DNA from: CAVSWN01 sp046728115
GTDB taxonomy: Bacteria > Acidobacteriota > Vicinamibacteria > Vicinamibacterales > CAVVIG01
Direction: 5' to 3'
DNA: 21,730 bases
Assembly: GCA_046728115.1 (NCBI GenBank)
Contig: JBKPDW010000635.1
Coordinates: forward strand, 1-21,730
Position 1 is the stretch's first letter; every line of letters begins with the position of its first letter. A program made the position numbers and the translations under genes. This document shows positions 8,444-16,779 of the stretch, piece after piece. The notes beneath the pieces were generated by a model. It made no database searches and was not told the DNA's origin. It saw only the letters and a list, made by a program, of their open reading frames with translations.

Positions 8444-10171
8444 ATGGTCTCGGCCAGCCTGTACATCACCGTCTGCAGCGCAAAGAACCGCATGCGGGTC
8501 CGGCTTCGCCGGCTGCGCGAGCCTCGCTATCTGCTCGGGGCGATCGTGGGGGCCGCGTACATCTATTTCAGTTTTTTCTCGCGGGGACGGTCACGCGCGA
8601 GCGCCGCGCGGCGGCGGCGTGGCGCCGCCGCGATCCCACCCGCATTCACGGCTCTGGTGGCAGCGGGTCCGGCGTTCGCGGCACTGACATTGCTGCTGGT
8701 CTCGACGCTGTCCTGGATCGTGCCGGGCGGCAGCAGTCTGCTCGAGTTCTCCGAGGCCGAGATCCAGTTTTTGTTCCCCGCGCCCGTGTCGCGCCGCCAG
8801 CTCCTGGTGCACCGCATCGTACGATCGCAACTCGGGCTGCTCTTCACGTCGGTCGTTGTGGCGATCGTCACGCCGTCAGTAACCGGATACGCGCGAGTCC
8901 GGCTGTCGATCGCCATGTGGGTCGTGCTCGTCACGCTGCGAATTGCCTTTGCCGGAATCACGATGGCGCGCGCCCGGCTCGCGTCGGCCAACGTCCGCGC
9001 GCGCCGGATGGCGTGGATGCCGGCGACCGTCCTGGCAGGTGCCGTCGCCGTCGTCGTCGGATCCTTGGCGGGCGCGTTTTCGAGCGTGCCGCCGCGTAAC
9101 GTCATCGAGGCGCTGACCACGATCGCCGACGTCGGGGCACACGGTCCGGCGAAGTTCGTGCTTTTGCCCTTCTTGACCGTCGTGCAGCCGGTGTTCGCGG
9201 CGTGGCCGCAACCGTACCTGACGACCCTGACCGGTGCCAGCCTGGTCCTGGTCGTCACCGCTGCGTGGGTACTGCAGAGCGACCGCGCCTTTCACGAAGC
9301 CGCGGCCGCCTCGGCAGAACGGCGAGCCATCGAGCCGGCGGCGCGCAACGTCCGCTATCGTGTTCGTGCCAGCGGCTGGCCGCTGTCGCCAACCGGACGG
9401 GCCGAGTTGGCGCTGGCGTGGAAAGCGGCAACGCAAACATTTCGCATCGTCGATCGGCGAACAATCGCCAGGGGTGTTGCGATCGTGTTTTCGCTGAGTG
9501 TCGCGGCCGTCTCGATGAGTCGGGCGCGCGGGTACGCGGGCGTGATCGGCGCGTTCGCGACATTCGGCGCCGGTGCAGCCGTTCTTTTCTTCCCGCAGGT
9601 CGTGCGCATCGACATCCGGCAGGATCTGCAGCATCTCGAGATACTGAAAACCTGGCCGATCGCGCCTGCCATCGTCGTACGGGGCGAGATGCTGTGGCCA
9701 GGGATGCTCATTACCGTATGCGCCTGGCTCTTGCAGGTCGTCGCGCTCCTAATGTCGGCCGCGGTGTTCACGAGGGTCGCCCTGCCAGGGCGAGTGTCGG
9801 CGGCTGTCGCTCTCGCAATCGTGGCGCCCGCGCTCGTCTTTGCCCAGTTGACGATCCATAACGCCGTCGCACTGATGTTTCCGGCGTGGGTGTCACTCGG
9901 CAACCAGCGCGCGCGGGGGGTGGATGCGATGGGACAGCGCCTGATCATGCTTGCCGGCACCTGGTTTCTGCTGCTCCTCATGACATTGCCCGGCGCCATC
10001 GCCGGCTTCATCGTCTGGTTTGCGTTCTCGCACTTCATTGGCGTGGTCGCACTCATTCCTGCGGCCTTCGCCTGCACCGTCACGATGGCGATCGAAGTGC
10101 TGCTCGCGTCCGAAGCGCTCGGGCCGGCCTTCGAGCGCTTGGACCTGACGGCAGTGGAAAGGGTCGAATAA
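8444..10171 (+). CDS. Putative ABC exporter membrane subunit
   Basis: 575 residues with many hydrophobic segments (for example about 30-45, 62-95, 135-160, 165-190, 205-230, 275-300, 355-420 and 440-560). It resembles the 'putative ABC exporter' membrane family typified by a FLFPAPVSRRQLLVHRIVRSQ segment (about 107-127) between the first membrane helices. A basic RGRSRASAARRRRG loop follows the first helix. I chose ATG 8444, four bases after the ATPase stop, because the 27 upstream in-frame residues are charged, overlap the ATPase gene and do not look like membrane protein. It would form the transmembrane pore for the ATPase encoded just upstream. Substrate unknown. Confidence 0.85.
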   Translation: MVSASLYITVCSAKNRMRVRLRRLREPRYLLGAIVGAAYIYFSFFSRGRSRASAARRRRGAAAIPPAFTALVAAGPAFAALTLLLVSTLSWIVPGGSSLLEFSEAEIQFLFPAPVSRRQLLVHRIVRSQLGLLFTSVVVAIVTPSVTGYARVRLSIAMWVVLVTLRIAFAGITMARARLASANVRARRMAWMPATVLAGAVAVVVGSLAGAFSSVPPRNVIEALTTIADVGAHGPAKFVLLPFLTVVQPVFAAWPQPYLTTLTGASLVLVVTAAWVLQSDRAFHEAAAASAERRAIEPAARNVRYRVRASGWPLSPTGRAELALAWKAATQTFRIVDRRTIARGVAIVFSLSVAAVSMSRARGYAGVIGAFATFGAGAAVLFFPQVVRIDIRQDLQHLEILKTWPIAPAIVVRGEMLWPGMLITVCAWLLQVVALLMSAAVFTRVALPGRVSAAVALAIVAPALVFAQLTIHNAVALMFPAWVSLGNQRARGVDAMGQRLIMLAGTWFLLLLMTLPGAIAGFIVWFAFSHFIGVVALIPAAFACTVTMAIEVLLASEALGPAFERLDLTAVERVE

Positions 10172-10332
10172 CCAATGCGAGTCGCCGCGCGGGTAACACG
10201 CCGCCATTGCGTTGGTAGTTGGCGACACGCTGAACGGCCGTGCGCTCACGCCTGATGGGTGCAATCGGCGTCTTACCGCAACGCACGACGAGCTCTTGTC
10301 AGTTCCCGACAAAACGTCATTAACTCCTGAGG
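10172..10332. other. Non-coding stretch after the ABC exporter operon
   Basis: First part of a 545-base interval between the exporter permease and the transglycosylase gene. I find no convincing gene or intrinsic terminator. The only local structure is a small TTGTC/GACAA inverted repeat at 10296-10312 with a seven-base loop. Its left arm reads TTGTCA, a possible -35 element, but no good -10 follows. Confidence 0.5.
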
Positions 10333-10614
10333 TTGCATGGACATCCCCACTGTAGACCTCTGGACATTCCTGTGAGGAGGCGTTACGATTTTCTCCCGTT
10401 GTCACGCCGCCGACACCGGAGCACTCCCGACAAACGGGCCGTCGCCTTCGAGTACGCTTTGCCTCACGGCAAGACCATTGAACTCGAGATTCGTTTGGCC
10501 CGACTCGAACTGCTGATGCAACAGGTCGCCGACAAGCTCGAGGCTGTCGCCGCGCGACAGTCCAATCTCCAAGCGCAACTCGACCATCTGAGCGCTCGCC
10601 TCGCGGTCCGCTAG
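10333..10614 (+). CDS. Possible small coiled-coil protein (doubtful)
   Basis: An open frame of 93 codons beginning at TTG 10333, with CTGAGG just upstream. Its last 45 residues (IELEIRLARLELLMQQVADK and following) form a regular amphipathic heptad pattern ending in ARLAVR, reminiscent of small SlyX-like coiled coils, although I do not recognise a family. The first half (many Arg and His) looks untranslated or random. A shorter product of 52 residues starting at TTG 10459 is equally possible but has no clear ribosome site. An AGGAGG lies at 10375-10380 with no suitable start at the right distance. It is isolated between convergently oriented neighbours. The coding nature rests only on the helical pattern and G/C-rich third positions. 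Confidence 0.3.
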   Translation: MHGHPHCRPLDIPVRRRYDFLPLSRRRHRSTPDKRAVAFEYALPHGKTIELEIRLARLELLMQQVADKLEAVAARQSNLQAQLDHLSARLAVR

Positions 10615-10716
10615 GCCATTGGTCGGCCGTCACGTTTCCGCGTTCTGCATCAAGCGACGGCTATCGACCTGACGGCCCAGGTCCGATATGCGGCCAGGCC
10701 GAGGGGCGGGAGGCGG

Positions 10717-11436
10717 TCAGCGCGCGACGACTTCGTAGATGCTGCCGGTCGCAGGCCGCTTGTCGGTGTACCGGACAACCTCGTGGCCGTCGATCATTTC
10801 CGTCACCTTATAGATGCGGTGATCGCGGACCTCGGTCGGCTGGCCGACCATCCGGTTGATATTCGCAACGTAGTTGCGCGTTTCGGGATACGGCGGCACG
10901 GTCTGACCGTGTCGGTCCACGGCGGCGGGCCCGGCGTTGTAGGCCGCCAGCGCGAGCGTTTCGTCGTTCTCATACCGATCGAGCAGCTGACGCAGATATG
11001 CGACGCCGGCGCCGACGTTCTCGGCCGGATTGAATGGGTCGGCAACGCCGAATTGCTGAATGGTCGCCGGCATCAGCTGCATCAGTCCGAGCGCACCCTT
11101 CACCGATCGCGCGCGCGGATTAAACGCCGACTCCACCTGCATCACCGCTCGAACCAGATCGGCCCGTACCCCGTGGCGGTGCGAGTGTTCGACGATCAGA
11201 TCGTCATAGGGTTGCGAACTTCGGGTTCCAGCATCGCGCGTCGTACGAACGCTCTCAGTTTTTGGAACTGCATACGACTGCACGGCGACTCCGGCCGACG
11301 GACGTATGTTGGAGAGCACCAGTGTTCCGCTGGCGTCGCGCCAGGAGTAGATCTGCGCCTGTGCCGGCACGGAGAGACCGAGCAGCACCAGCGCTGCGCC
11401 AACGGGTATCGTGAATCGAGTCAGCTGTTTACACAC
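10717..11436 (-). CDS. Secreted lytic transglycosylase (DUF4124 plus SLT domain)
   Basis: 239 residues. A signal peptide (basic start, hydrophobic core at 10-22, VPAQAQ cleavage region at 23-28) sends it to the periplasm. A short DUF4124-like segment follows (IYSWRDASGTLVLSN, 29-43), then a soluble-lytic-transglycosylase domain. That domain has the catalytic Glu102 in MQVESAFNP, the GLMQLMPAT motif (117-125), NVGAGVAYLRQLL and LALAAYNAGP (161-170), all standard for this fold. The enzyme cleaves peptidoglycan glycan strands to 1,6-anhydromuropeptides. The start is GTG 11436. Only a weak AGAG-type ribosome site precedes it, and it sits in the arm of an inverted repeat. alaS ends 139 bases upstream on the same strand, so this may be the last gene of that transcript or have its own promoter. 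Confidence 0.92.
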   Translation of the reverse strand: MCKQLTRFTIPVGAALVLLGLSVPAQAQIYSWRDASGTLVLSNIRPSAGVAVQSYAVPKTESVRTTRDAGTRSSQPYDDLIVEHSHRHGVRADLVRAVMQVESAFNPRARSVKGALGLMQLMPATIQQFGVADPFNPAENVGAGVAYLRQLLDRYENDETLALAAYNAGPAAVDRHGQTVPPYPETRNYVANINRMVGQPTEVRDHRIYKVTEMIDGHEVVRYTDKRPATGSIYEVVAR

Positions 11437-11439
11437 CGA

Positions 11440-11503
11440 CCGTTCTCTGGCATGGGCCGGATCAGTTATCGGCCCGAAAGGCCTGCGCCTGCAGAGAGAA
11501 CGG
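11440..11503 (-). promoter_or_regulatory. Structured leader of the lytic transglycosylase gene
   Basis: Nine-base perfect arms CCGTTCTCT (11440-11448) and AGAGAACGG (11495-11503) enclose a 46-base loop. Inside lie GGGCCG/CGGCCC (11454-11459 and 11470-11475, ten-base loop) and, on the minus strand, a competing GGCC-TTTCG-GGCC hairpin. The 3' arm in the mRNA ends three bases before the GTG start and covers the only purine-rich ribosome-site candidate. The shape suggests translational control, but I could not match it to a known riboswitch class. Confidence 0.45.
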
Positions 11504-11575
11504 GCGGGTGAGAACGCAAGAAGGGCGGCAAGGCCCAGAAGGGTCGTAGCGCGAGTCTTTCAGGCGAGCAGGCGC

Positions 11576-14224
11576 CTATCCAAGCATCTTCGACAGCACC
11601 TCTTCGCTCGCCTTCATCATCTCGTCGATCTTCTCCGGCTGCTTTCCGCCCGCTTCAGCGAAATCGGGGCGCCCGCCGCCGCCGCCCCCAACAATCGGTG
11701 CGATCTCCTTGACGATCTGGCCGGCCTTGACGCGACTTGTCAGATCGGGTGTCACGGCAACGATCACTTGTACCTTGCCGTCGTTGGCGGATGCGAGGAC
11801 GACGACGCCGCTCTTGATTCTGGTTTTGAGCGAGTCGGCGAGGCCGCGCAGCGCGTCCTTGTCGAGATCGGCGACCTTGCGGCGTGCGAGCGCGACGCCT
11901 TTGACGTCGATCGTGTCTTCCTGCTCGGCGGCGGCGCCGCCCATCGCGACTCTGGTTTTGAGCTGCATGAGTTCGCGCGCCAGCCGTTTCTGATCGGCCT
12001 GCAGCTTCTCGATCGCGTCAACGGCCTGCGGTTCGGGTGCATGGAGCGTGTCGAGGATGGACGAGAGCACCCGGCGTTGATGCTGCGCCCACGCCACTGC
12101 GCCCGAGCCGGTCAGCGCCTCGATGCGCCGCACTCCAGCGGCGACACCGCTCTCCGCGACGATCGCAAAGAATCCAATGTCGCCCGTGGCGCCGACGTGG
12201 GTGCCGCCGCACAGCTCCATGCTGAATCCGGGAATGCTGACTACGCGCACGCGGTCGCCGTACTTTTCGCCGAACAACGCCATCGCGCCCGCGGCGATCG
12301 CCTCCTCGGTCGGGCGGATCTGGGTCGTAACTGGCGTGTTGCGCATAATCTGCTGGTTGACGATTCGCTCGATGCGGTCGAGCTCGTCGCGCGTGACGGG
12401 CTGAAAATGCACGAAGTCGAACCGCAGCCGATCCGGTGCGACCAGCGATCCTGCCTGCTTCACGTGCTCCCCGAGCACTTCGCGCAGCGCGGCGTGCACC
12501 AGATGGGTCGCCGTGTGGTTGCGGCGCGTGGCGTCGCGCAGGTCGGCATCGACTTCGACGGTCACGCGATCCGACACATGCAAGGCCCCGGACGCCACGC
12601 GCACGCGATGCGCTCTCGGCCAGCCGGGACGGATCCGCTCCATTGCCTCGACGACGGCAGAGGCGCGTCGCGATTCGCCCTCTATCCGTCCGGTATCGGA
12701 CACCTGTCCACCGGCCTCGAGATAAAACGGTGTCTTGCTGAGCGCGACGTAGCCGGTCTGACCCTCCGATAGAGCGCTCGTCGAGTGACGCTGGTCATCG
12801 AAGAGGGCCAACACCTCGACGCCTGTCGCCCTCGTCGTCGAGTGGCCTTCGAACTGATCGCCGGCCTTCGTCAGCGCTGCCTCGTCGGCCGGCTGGTCGA
12901 ACTCTCCGCCCTTTTTGCCGCCGCCGAACGTGCTGCCGGCGCGCGCTTTGTCGCGCTGCATCTCCATCGCAGCGTCGTACCCATCGCGATCGACGCGGAC
13001 GTCCTGCGTGGCCGCAGTGTCCTCGATGAAATCGTACGGAACCCCGAACGTGTCGTACAGCCGAAACGCTGCCTCGCCGGGAAGCACATGATCGGGCAAC
13101 TCGAGCGCCCTGGCAATCTCGGCTTCGAGGCGCGGCAGGCCGTCGCGAAGCACGGCGTCGAACCGATTCTCCTCGGCAAGAATCGTTTTTTCGATCATCT
13201 CGCGGTTGCGGCGCAGCTCGGGATAGGCGTCACCCATGTCGCGGACGAGCACGCCCGCCAGGCTGTGCATGAATGGCTGGGTGAAGCCGAGGTGCTTTCC
13301 GTGCCTCATTGCGCGACGCATGATCTTGCGGAGGACGTATCCGCGCCATTCGTTCGATGGAATCACGCCGTCCGCGATGAGGAACGTCGTCGACCGCATA
13401 TGATCGGCGACGACGCGCATGGAGATGTCGTATGGATCCGAGACCGATCCGCCGTGACCGCGTCCGATCAAGCGGCCGATTTCGGTCAGCAGCGGCGTGA
13501 ACAGATCGGTGTCGTAGTTGGAAACCTTGTTCTGCAGAACGGAGGTGATCCGTTCGAGACCCATGCCCGTGTCGATCGAAGGCGCAGGAAGCGGCGTCAA
13601 TGTTCCGTCCGAGCTGCGCTCGAACTCCATGAAGACGTTGTTCCAGATCTCGATCTCCGGATCCGCTCCCGCGCCGCGGACGAAATAGATCTCCGAGCAT
13701 CGGCCGCACGGTCCAGTGTCTCCCATCTGCCAGAAGTTGTCGTCCGCGCCGAACTCGAGAATCCGGTCAGGCGGTATGCCGAGGGACCGCCAGACGTCGT
13801 ACGCTTCGTCGTCGCGCGGGATCCCGCCTTCGCCTTTGAAAATCGAGACGATCAGACGGTCGGAGGGCATCTTCCAGACTTCGGTCAACAGTTGCCACGC
13901 GAACGGCAGGGCGTCCTTCTTGAAGTAGTCGCCGAACGAGAAATTTCCCAGCATCTCGAAGAACGTGTGATGACGGAAGGATGGTCCGACATTATCGAGA
14001 TCGTTGTGCTTCCCGCTCACCCGCATCACCTTCTGAGACGTCGCGGCCCGCGTGTAGTCGCGTTTTTCCCGGCCGAGGAACAGATCTTTGAACTGGTTCA
14101 TGCCGGCGTTCGTGAAGAGAAGCGTCGGATCGTCCGCGGGAACCAGCGACGAGCTCGGGACGACGCGGTGACCGTTCTGTCTGAAATACTCGAGGAAGGA
14201 TGCCCGGATCTCGTTCGAGGTCAT
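11576..14224 (-). CDS. alaS: Alanyl-tRNA synthetase
   Basis: 882 residues, the usual length; it charges tRNA-Ala in the cytoplasm and edits mischarged Ser and Gly. The class II catalytic core opens with the canonical MTSNEIRASFLEYFRQNGH and contains FTNAGMNQFKDLFLG and the RRAMRHGKHLG segment. The editing domain has His570/His574 in HTATH and Cys672/His676 in CGGTH, the four zinc ligands. The C-terminal DHHA1-like domain carries the Gly-rich GGGGGGRPDFAEAGG. I chose ATG 14224 because homology begins there. ATG 14233 (adding MYA) is possible; neither has a clear Shine-Dalgarno. The preceding 150 bases hold several hairpins. The gene lies downstream of recX and the D-aminoacylase-like gene on the same strand. 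Confidence 0.97.
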   Translation of the reverse strand: MTSNEIRASFLEYFRQNGHRVVPSSSLVPADDPTLLFTNAGMNQFKDLFLGREKRDYTRAATSQKVMRVSGKHNDLDNVGPSFRHHTFFEMLGNFSFGDYFKKDALPFAWQLLTEVWKMPSDRLIVSIFKGEGGIPRDDEAYDVWRSLGIPPDRILEFGADDNFWQMGDTGPCGRCSEIYFVRGAGADPEIEIWNNVFMEFERSSDGTLTPLPAPSIDTGMGLERITSVLQNKVSNYDTDLFTPLLTEIGRLIGRGHGGSVSDPYDISMRVVADHMRSTTFLIADGVIPSNEWRGYVLRKIMRRAMRHGKHLGFTQPFMHSLAGVLVRDMGDAYPELRRNREMIEKTILAEENRFDAVLRDGLPRLEAEIARALELPDHVLPGEAAFRLYDTFGVPYDFIEDTAATQDVRVDRDGYDAAMEMQRDKARAGSTFGGGKKGGEFDQPADEAALTKAGDQFEGHSTTRATGVEVLALFDDQRHSTSALSEGQTGYVALSKTPFYLEAGGQVSDTGRIEGESRRASAVVEAMERIRPGWPRAHRVRVASGALHVSDRVTVEVDADLRDATRRNHTATHLVHAALREVLGEHVKQAGSLVAPDRLRFDFVHFQPVTRDELDRIERIVNQQIMRNTPVTTQIRPTEEAIAAGAMALFGEKYGDRVRVVSIPGFSMELCGGTHVGATGDIGFFAIVAESGVAAGVRRIEALTGSGAVAWAQHQRRVLSSILDTLHAPEPQAVDAIEKLQADQKRLARELMQLKTRVAMGGAAAEQEDTIDVKGVALARRKVADLDKDALRGLADSLKTRIKSGVVVLASANDGKVQVIVAVTPDLTSRVKAGQIVKEIAPIVGGGGGGRPDFAEAGGKQPEKIDEMMKASEEVLSKMLG

Positions 14225-14374
14225 TGCGTACATTCTAGTGCAGCGATTCGGCTGGTTTGCCAGCGCCCGTTGGACAGACGCGTCCAACCGGTCTTCCCAC
14301 GAGTCCGGGTGGCATGCTCGGCGGCGAAGCGTAGGTTCGAGAGCTTCGTTCGTTCTGTCGTGGGATCGCCCTGC
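14225..14374 (-). promoter_or_regulatory. Hairpin-rich leader upstream of alaS
   Basis: In minus-strand order: eight-base perfect arms (14358-14365 with 14295-14302) enclosing a second perfect hairpin CGAAGC/GCTTCG with a 12-base loop; then GTTGGAC/GTCCAAC (14269-14275 with 14282-14288, six-base loop); then GCTGG-CAAA-CCAGC (14251-14264). The last hairpin ends about 26 bases before the alaS ATG. No U-run follows any of them. It could be a structured 5' leader, a small RNA, or the 3' end of the upstream transcript. It lacks the T-box sequence hallmark. Confidence 0.45.
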
Positions 14375-16300
14375 TCAGCGACGCAAAAGTGTTTTGATGC
14401 CGTTGTCGAGTTCGATGCTGATCGTCTGCGGGTGACCGTCCACGAACGGGTCGGCCTGCTCGACGACGACGGTGGCCGCCCGACGCTCGCCGGAAGGCTG
14501 AATTCTCATCATGGCCGTGAACGACGCCCACGTCTTCGTCATCTGCAGCACGCCGAGATCGGTAGCTTCAATCACCTCGCCCGATCTCGAATCGGTCATG
14601 CGAAAGGTCCCGGTCGCCTTGGGGGCGTTCGCCTTCTGAACGATGTCGAGCGCAACACGCGTATGTTCCAGGAGCCCTGTGCTCGAAACGGATCGTTCGC
14701 TGGCTGTGCTCAGCGGACGGCTCGGCATATGTTCGGTGCGCCGGATCACACGCCCTGCATGTTCACCCGTTGGTTTGCCATCGCGAAGCGCGAATCGACC
14801 GTTGACGAGAACGTGGTGGATGCCGACTGACAGTTGTCCCGCGTCCTCGTAGGTGGCCCGGTCGATTACGGTAGCGGGATCGAACACCGTCACGTCGGCC
14901 GCCATTCCAGGCGCCAGAAAGCCGCGATCGATCATGCCGATCGTGTTCGCCGGCAGCGCGGTCATCTTGCGGATCGCGTCCTCCCACGTCAGCACCTTCT
15001 GCTCACGGACGTATCGACCGAGGACGCGCGGGAACGTGCCGAACGCGCGCGGATGCTGCCGGGTATCGGTCGTTGCGCCGCAATCGCAGGCAATCGATGT
15101 GGTGGGGTTCTGCAGAATCTTCACCAGGTCGGCTTCGCTGCCAAACCGCAGGATGGCCGGGACAGTGCCCTCCTCGAGCAGGCGGATCACGGCCTCCCCG
15201 GGCGACACCCCCCATTTGTGCACGATGTCGGTGAGCTCCTGTTTCGTTTGCGGCAGAAAGACGCCGGCGGCGCCCCCGAAGCGCGCCGTCATCGCCGCTT
15301 CTGTCTCGGTGACAATGCGGGCGCGTTGCGGTGGGTCGGCGACGCGAGCGAGCATCGCGTCGCGTCCGCCGTCTTGTGCCCAGGCTGGAATCAGCAGGGC
15401 GCCCAGTCCGGTCTGGCCGGCCAGATACGGATAGGCATCGGCGGCCGTGTAGCTGCCACGATCGATGGCCAGGGCCATCATGTTCAACAGCGTGGCCGCC
15501 GTCCCCTGCTCGAGGCCCTGCGCCTTCATGTGCGTGACGACCGGCACGAGCCCGGCCTTCTCGCCGATCGCGATCGTCTCGCCAACCCCGACGCGCGAGC
15601 TGAAGTTCGATTCGGGCGTCAGCCGATCGTGGTTTGGGAAGTTCGTGCGCCATCGGGCCGCCGGCTCCAGGGTGCGAACGACCTCTTCGACCTGGGCGTA
15701 GTACGCGGGTTTGTAGTCCAGTCCAGCCGAAACACCCCAGGCGCCGCCCTGGAGACCGCGAAGCACGAGCTCCTGCATGCGCTGGATGTCCTCTGGCGTC
15801 GCGCGCCGATCTGCCGGTCCGATTGTTTCGGCCCAGATCGCATTGAAGCCGATGTAGGCGCCGAGATTCACGGCCAGGCCGCTGGCGCTTGATGTGGCCA
15901 GCTGCTCCGCGAGGTTCGTCGAGCCGCTTCCATCGGGATTGACGATTTCTGTGGTCACACCCTGCGTAAGCATGTTTTCGGCGGTCGGCAACGCCGACAC
16001 TGACGCGTGGCTATGGATGTTGATGAAGCCTGGCGCGACGAAGAGCCCGGTCACGTCCAGCTCGGTGCGCGCACGTTCGGTCGACAGGTCACCGACGCGC
16101 ACGATGAATCCGTGGTCGACTGCGACGTCGGCCGGAAACCGCGGGAGCCCGGTCCCGTCGATGACGGTGCCATGATGCAGGATGAGATCGAACTGCGGAC
16201 TAGTTTGCGCGGAAGCGACACAGAGCCAGCAGCAGAACACGGCAAAGGCCAGGCCACACAGACACCGAGGCGCGGAGACCCACATGTCGTGACGTTTCAC
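14375..16300 (-). CDS. Secreted N-acyl-D-amino-acid deacylase-like amidohydrolase
   Basis: 641 residues. A signal peptide (hydrophobic core about 13-29, CVASAQ at 27-32) precedes an amidohydrolase-superfamily barrel. Visible family landmarks are LILHHGTVIDGTG, GFINIHSHAS with metal-type His96 and His98, THMKAQG, the DCGATTDTRQHPRAFGTFPR segment and RKMTALPANTIGMIDRG, followed by the closing beta-sandwich APGMAADVTVFDP. The family hydrolyses N-acylated D-amino acids or related amides. Here HSHAS replaces the usual HTHYD, and about 130 residues extend beyond the sandwich, so the substrate is uncertain. The GTG at 16300 overlaps the recX stop (GTGA), giving likely coupling. ATG 16285 is an alternative start that keeps the signal peptide. 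Confidence 0.85.
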   Translation of the reverse strand: MKRHDMWVSAPRCLCGLAFAVFCCWLCVASAQTSPQFDLILHHGTVIDGTGLPRFPADVAVDHGFIVRVGDLSTERARTELDVTGLFVAPGFINIHSHASVSALPTAENMLTQGVTTEIVNPDGSGSTNLAEQLATSSASGLAVNLGAYIGFNAIWAETIGPADRRATPEDIQRMQELVLRGLQGGAWGVSAGLDYKPAYYAQVEEVVRTLEPAARWRTNFPNHDRLTPESNFSSRVGVGETIAIGEKAGLVPVVTHMKAQGLEQGTAATLLNMMALAIDRGSYTAADAYPYLAGQTGLGALLIPAWAQDGGRDAMLARVADPPQRARIVTETEAAMTARFGGAAGVFLPQTKQELTDIVHKWGVSPGEAVIRLLEEGTVPAILRFGSEADLVKILQNPTTSIACDCGATTDTRQHPRAFGTFPRVLGRYVREQKVLTWEDAIRKMTALPANTIGMIDRGFLAPGMAADVTVFDPATVIDRATYEDAGQLSVGIHHVLVNGRFALRDGKPTGEHAGRVIRRTEHMPSRPLSTASERSVSSTGLLEHTRVALDIVQKANAPKATGTFRMTDSRSGEVIEATDLGVLQMTKTWASFTAMMRIQPSGERRAATVVVEQADPFVDGHPQTISIELDNGIKTLLRR

Positions 16301-16755
16301 GTTCGTGACCGCTTCGATGAGAGGAGCTTCATGATCCGGTCGGGCTCGAACCCCTGCCCCATCAGATAGCGATGCAGCCGCGCAAATTCGCGGTCGTCCG
16401 CGATGGTTTCGCGTCCGCGAAGCCGCTTGCGCAGCGCCGCCTCGATCAGTGCATCATCGTCCAAGCCGTCGAACGCGGCGTTTACGGCGCGCCTGGCGAC
16501 TCCCGCGCTGATGCCGGCGCGCTGAATCTGCATTCGAACCCTCAGCTTCCCGCGACGCCGTACTGATATTTCGGTTCTGGCGATGGCGTCCGCCACGCGC
16601 GTGTCATCGAGCGCACGCTCCTCGCGCAGCCGCGCAACGGCGGCGTCGATCGCCTCGTGATCATGGCCCTTCCGTGTCAGACGCTGCCGTACCTGAGCTT
16701 CGGACAGCTCGCGTCTCGCCAGCATCTTCAGAGCGTCGAGGTAGGCGTCGGGCAA
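16297..16755 (-). CDS. recX: Regulatory protein RecX
   Basis: 152 residues, typical RecX length. RecX binds RecA filaments and limits their activity in recombination and the SOS response. The three-helix repeats are visible: ALKMLARRELSEAQVRQRLTRKG (first repeat), AVARLREERALDDTRVADAIARTE (second) and LRVRMQIQRAGISAGVARRAV, ending with FARLHRYLMGQGFEPDRIMKLL. The start is TTG 16755. GGAGG (16760-16764) lies only four bases before it, but no other in-frame start fits that site. No recA is present in the window. recX follows pilT by 24 bases and overlaps the deacylase-like gene at its end. Confidence 0.9.
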   Translation of the reverse strand: MPDAYLDALKMLARRELSEAQVRQRLTRKGHDHEAIDAAVARLREERALDDTRVADAIARTEISVRRRGKLRVRMQIQRAGISAGVARRAVNAAFDGLDDDALIEAALRKRLRGRETIADDREFARLHRYLMGQGFEPDRIMKLLSSKRSRT

Positions 16756-16779
16756 CGCACCTCCGGTAACTGAACGGAC

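Noticed and set aside
11437..11575. Assigning the transglycosylase leader to a c-di-GMP or c-di-AMP riboswitch
   Set aside because: Neither the GEMM nor the ydaO conserved segments are visible; only the folding pattern is suggestive.
11411..12772. 453-codon open frame on the plus strand
   Set aside because: Antisense shadow of alaS; low-complexity His/Arg/Asp-rich translation.
14225..14374. T-box riboswitch for alaS
   Set aside because: No AGGGUGG-type T-box sequence or antiterminator/terminator pair can be recognised.
12785..14830. 681-codon open frame on the plus strand
   Set aside because: Antisense shadow of alaS and the end of the amidohydrolase gene, both with firm motifs on the other strand.
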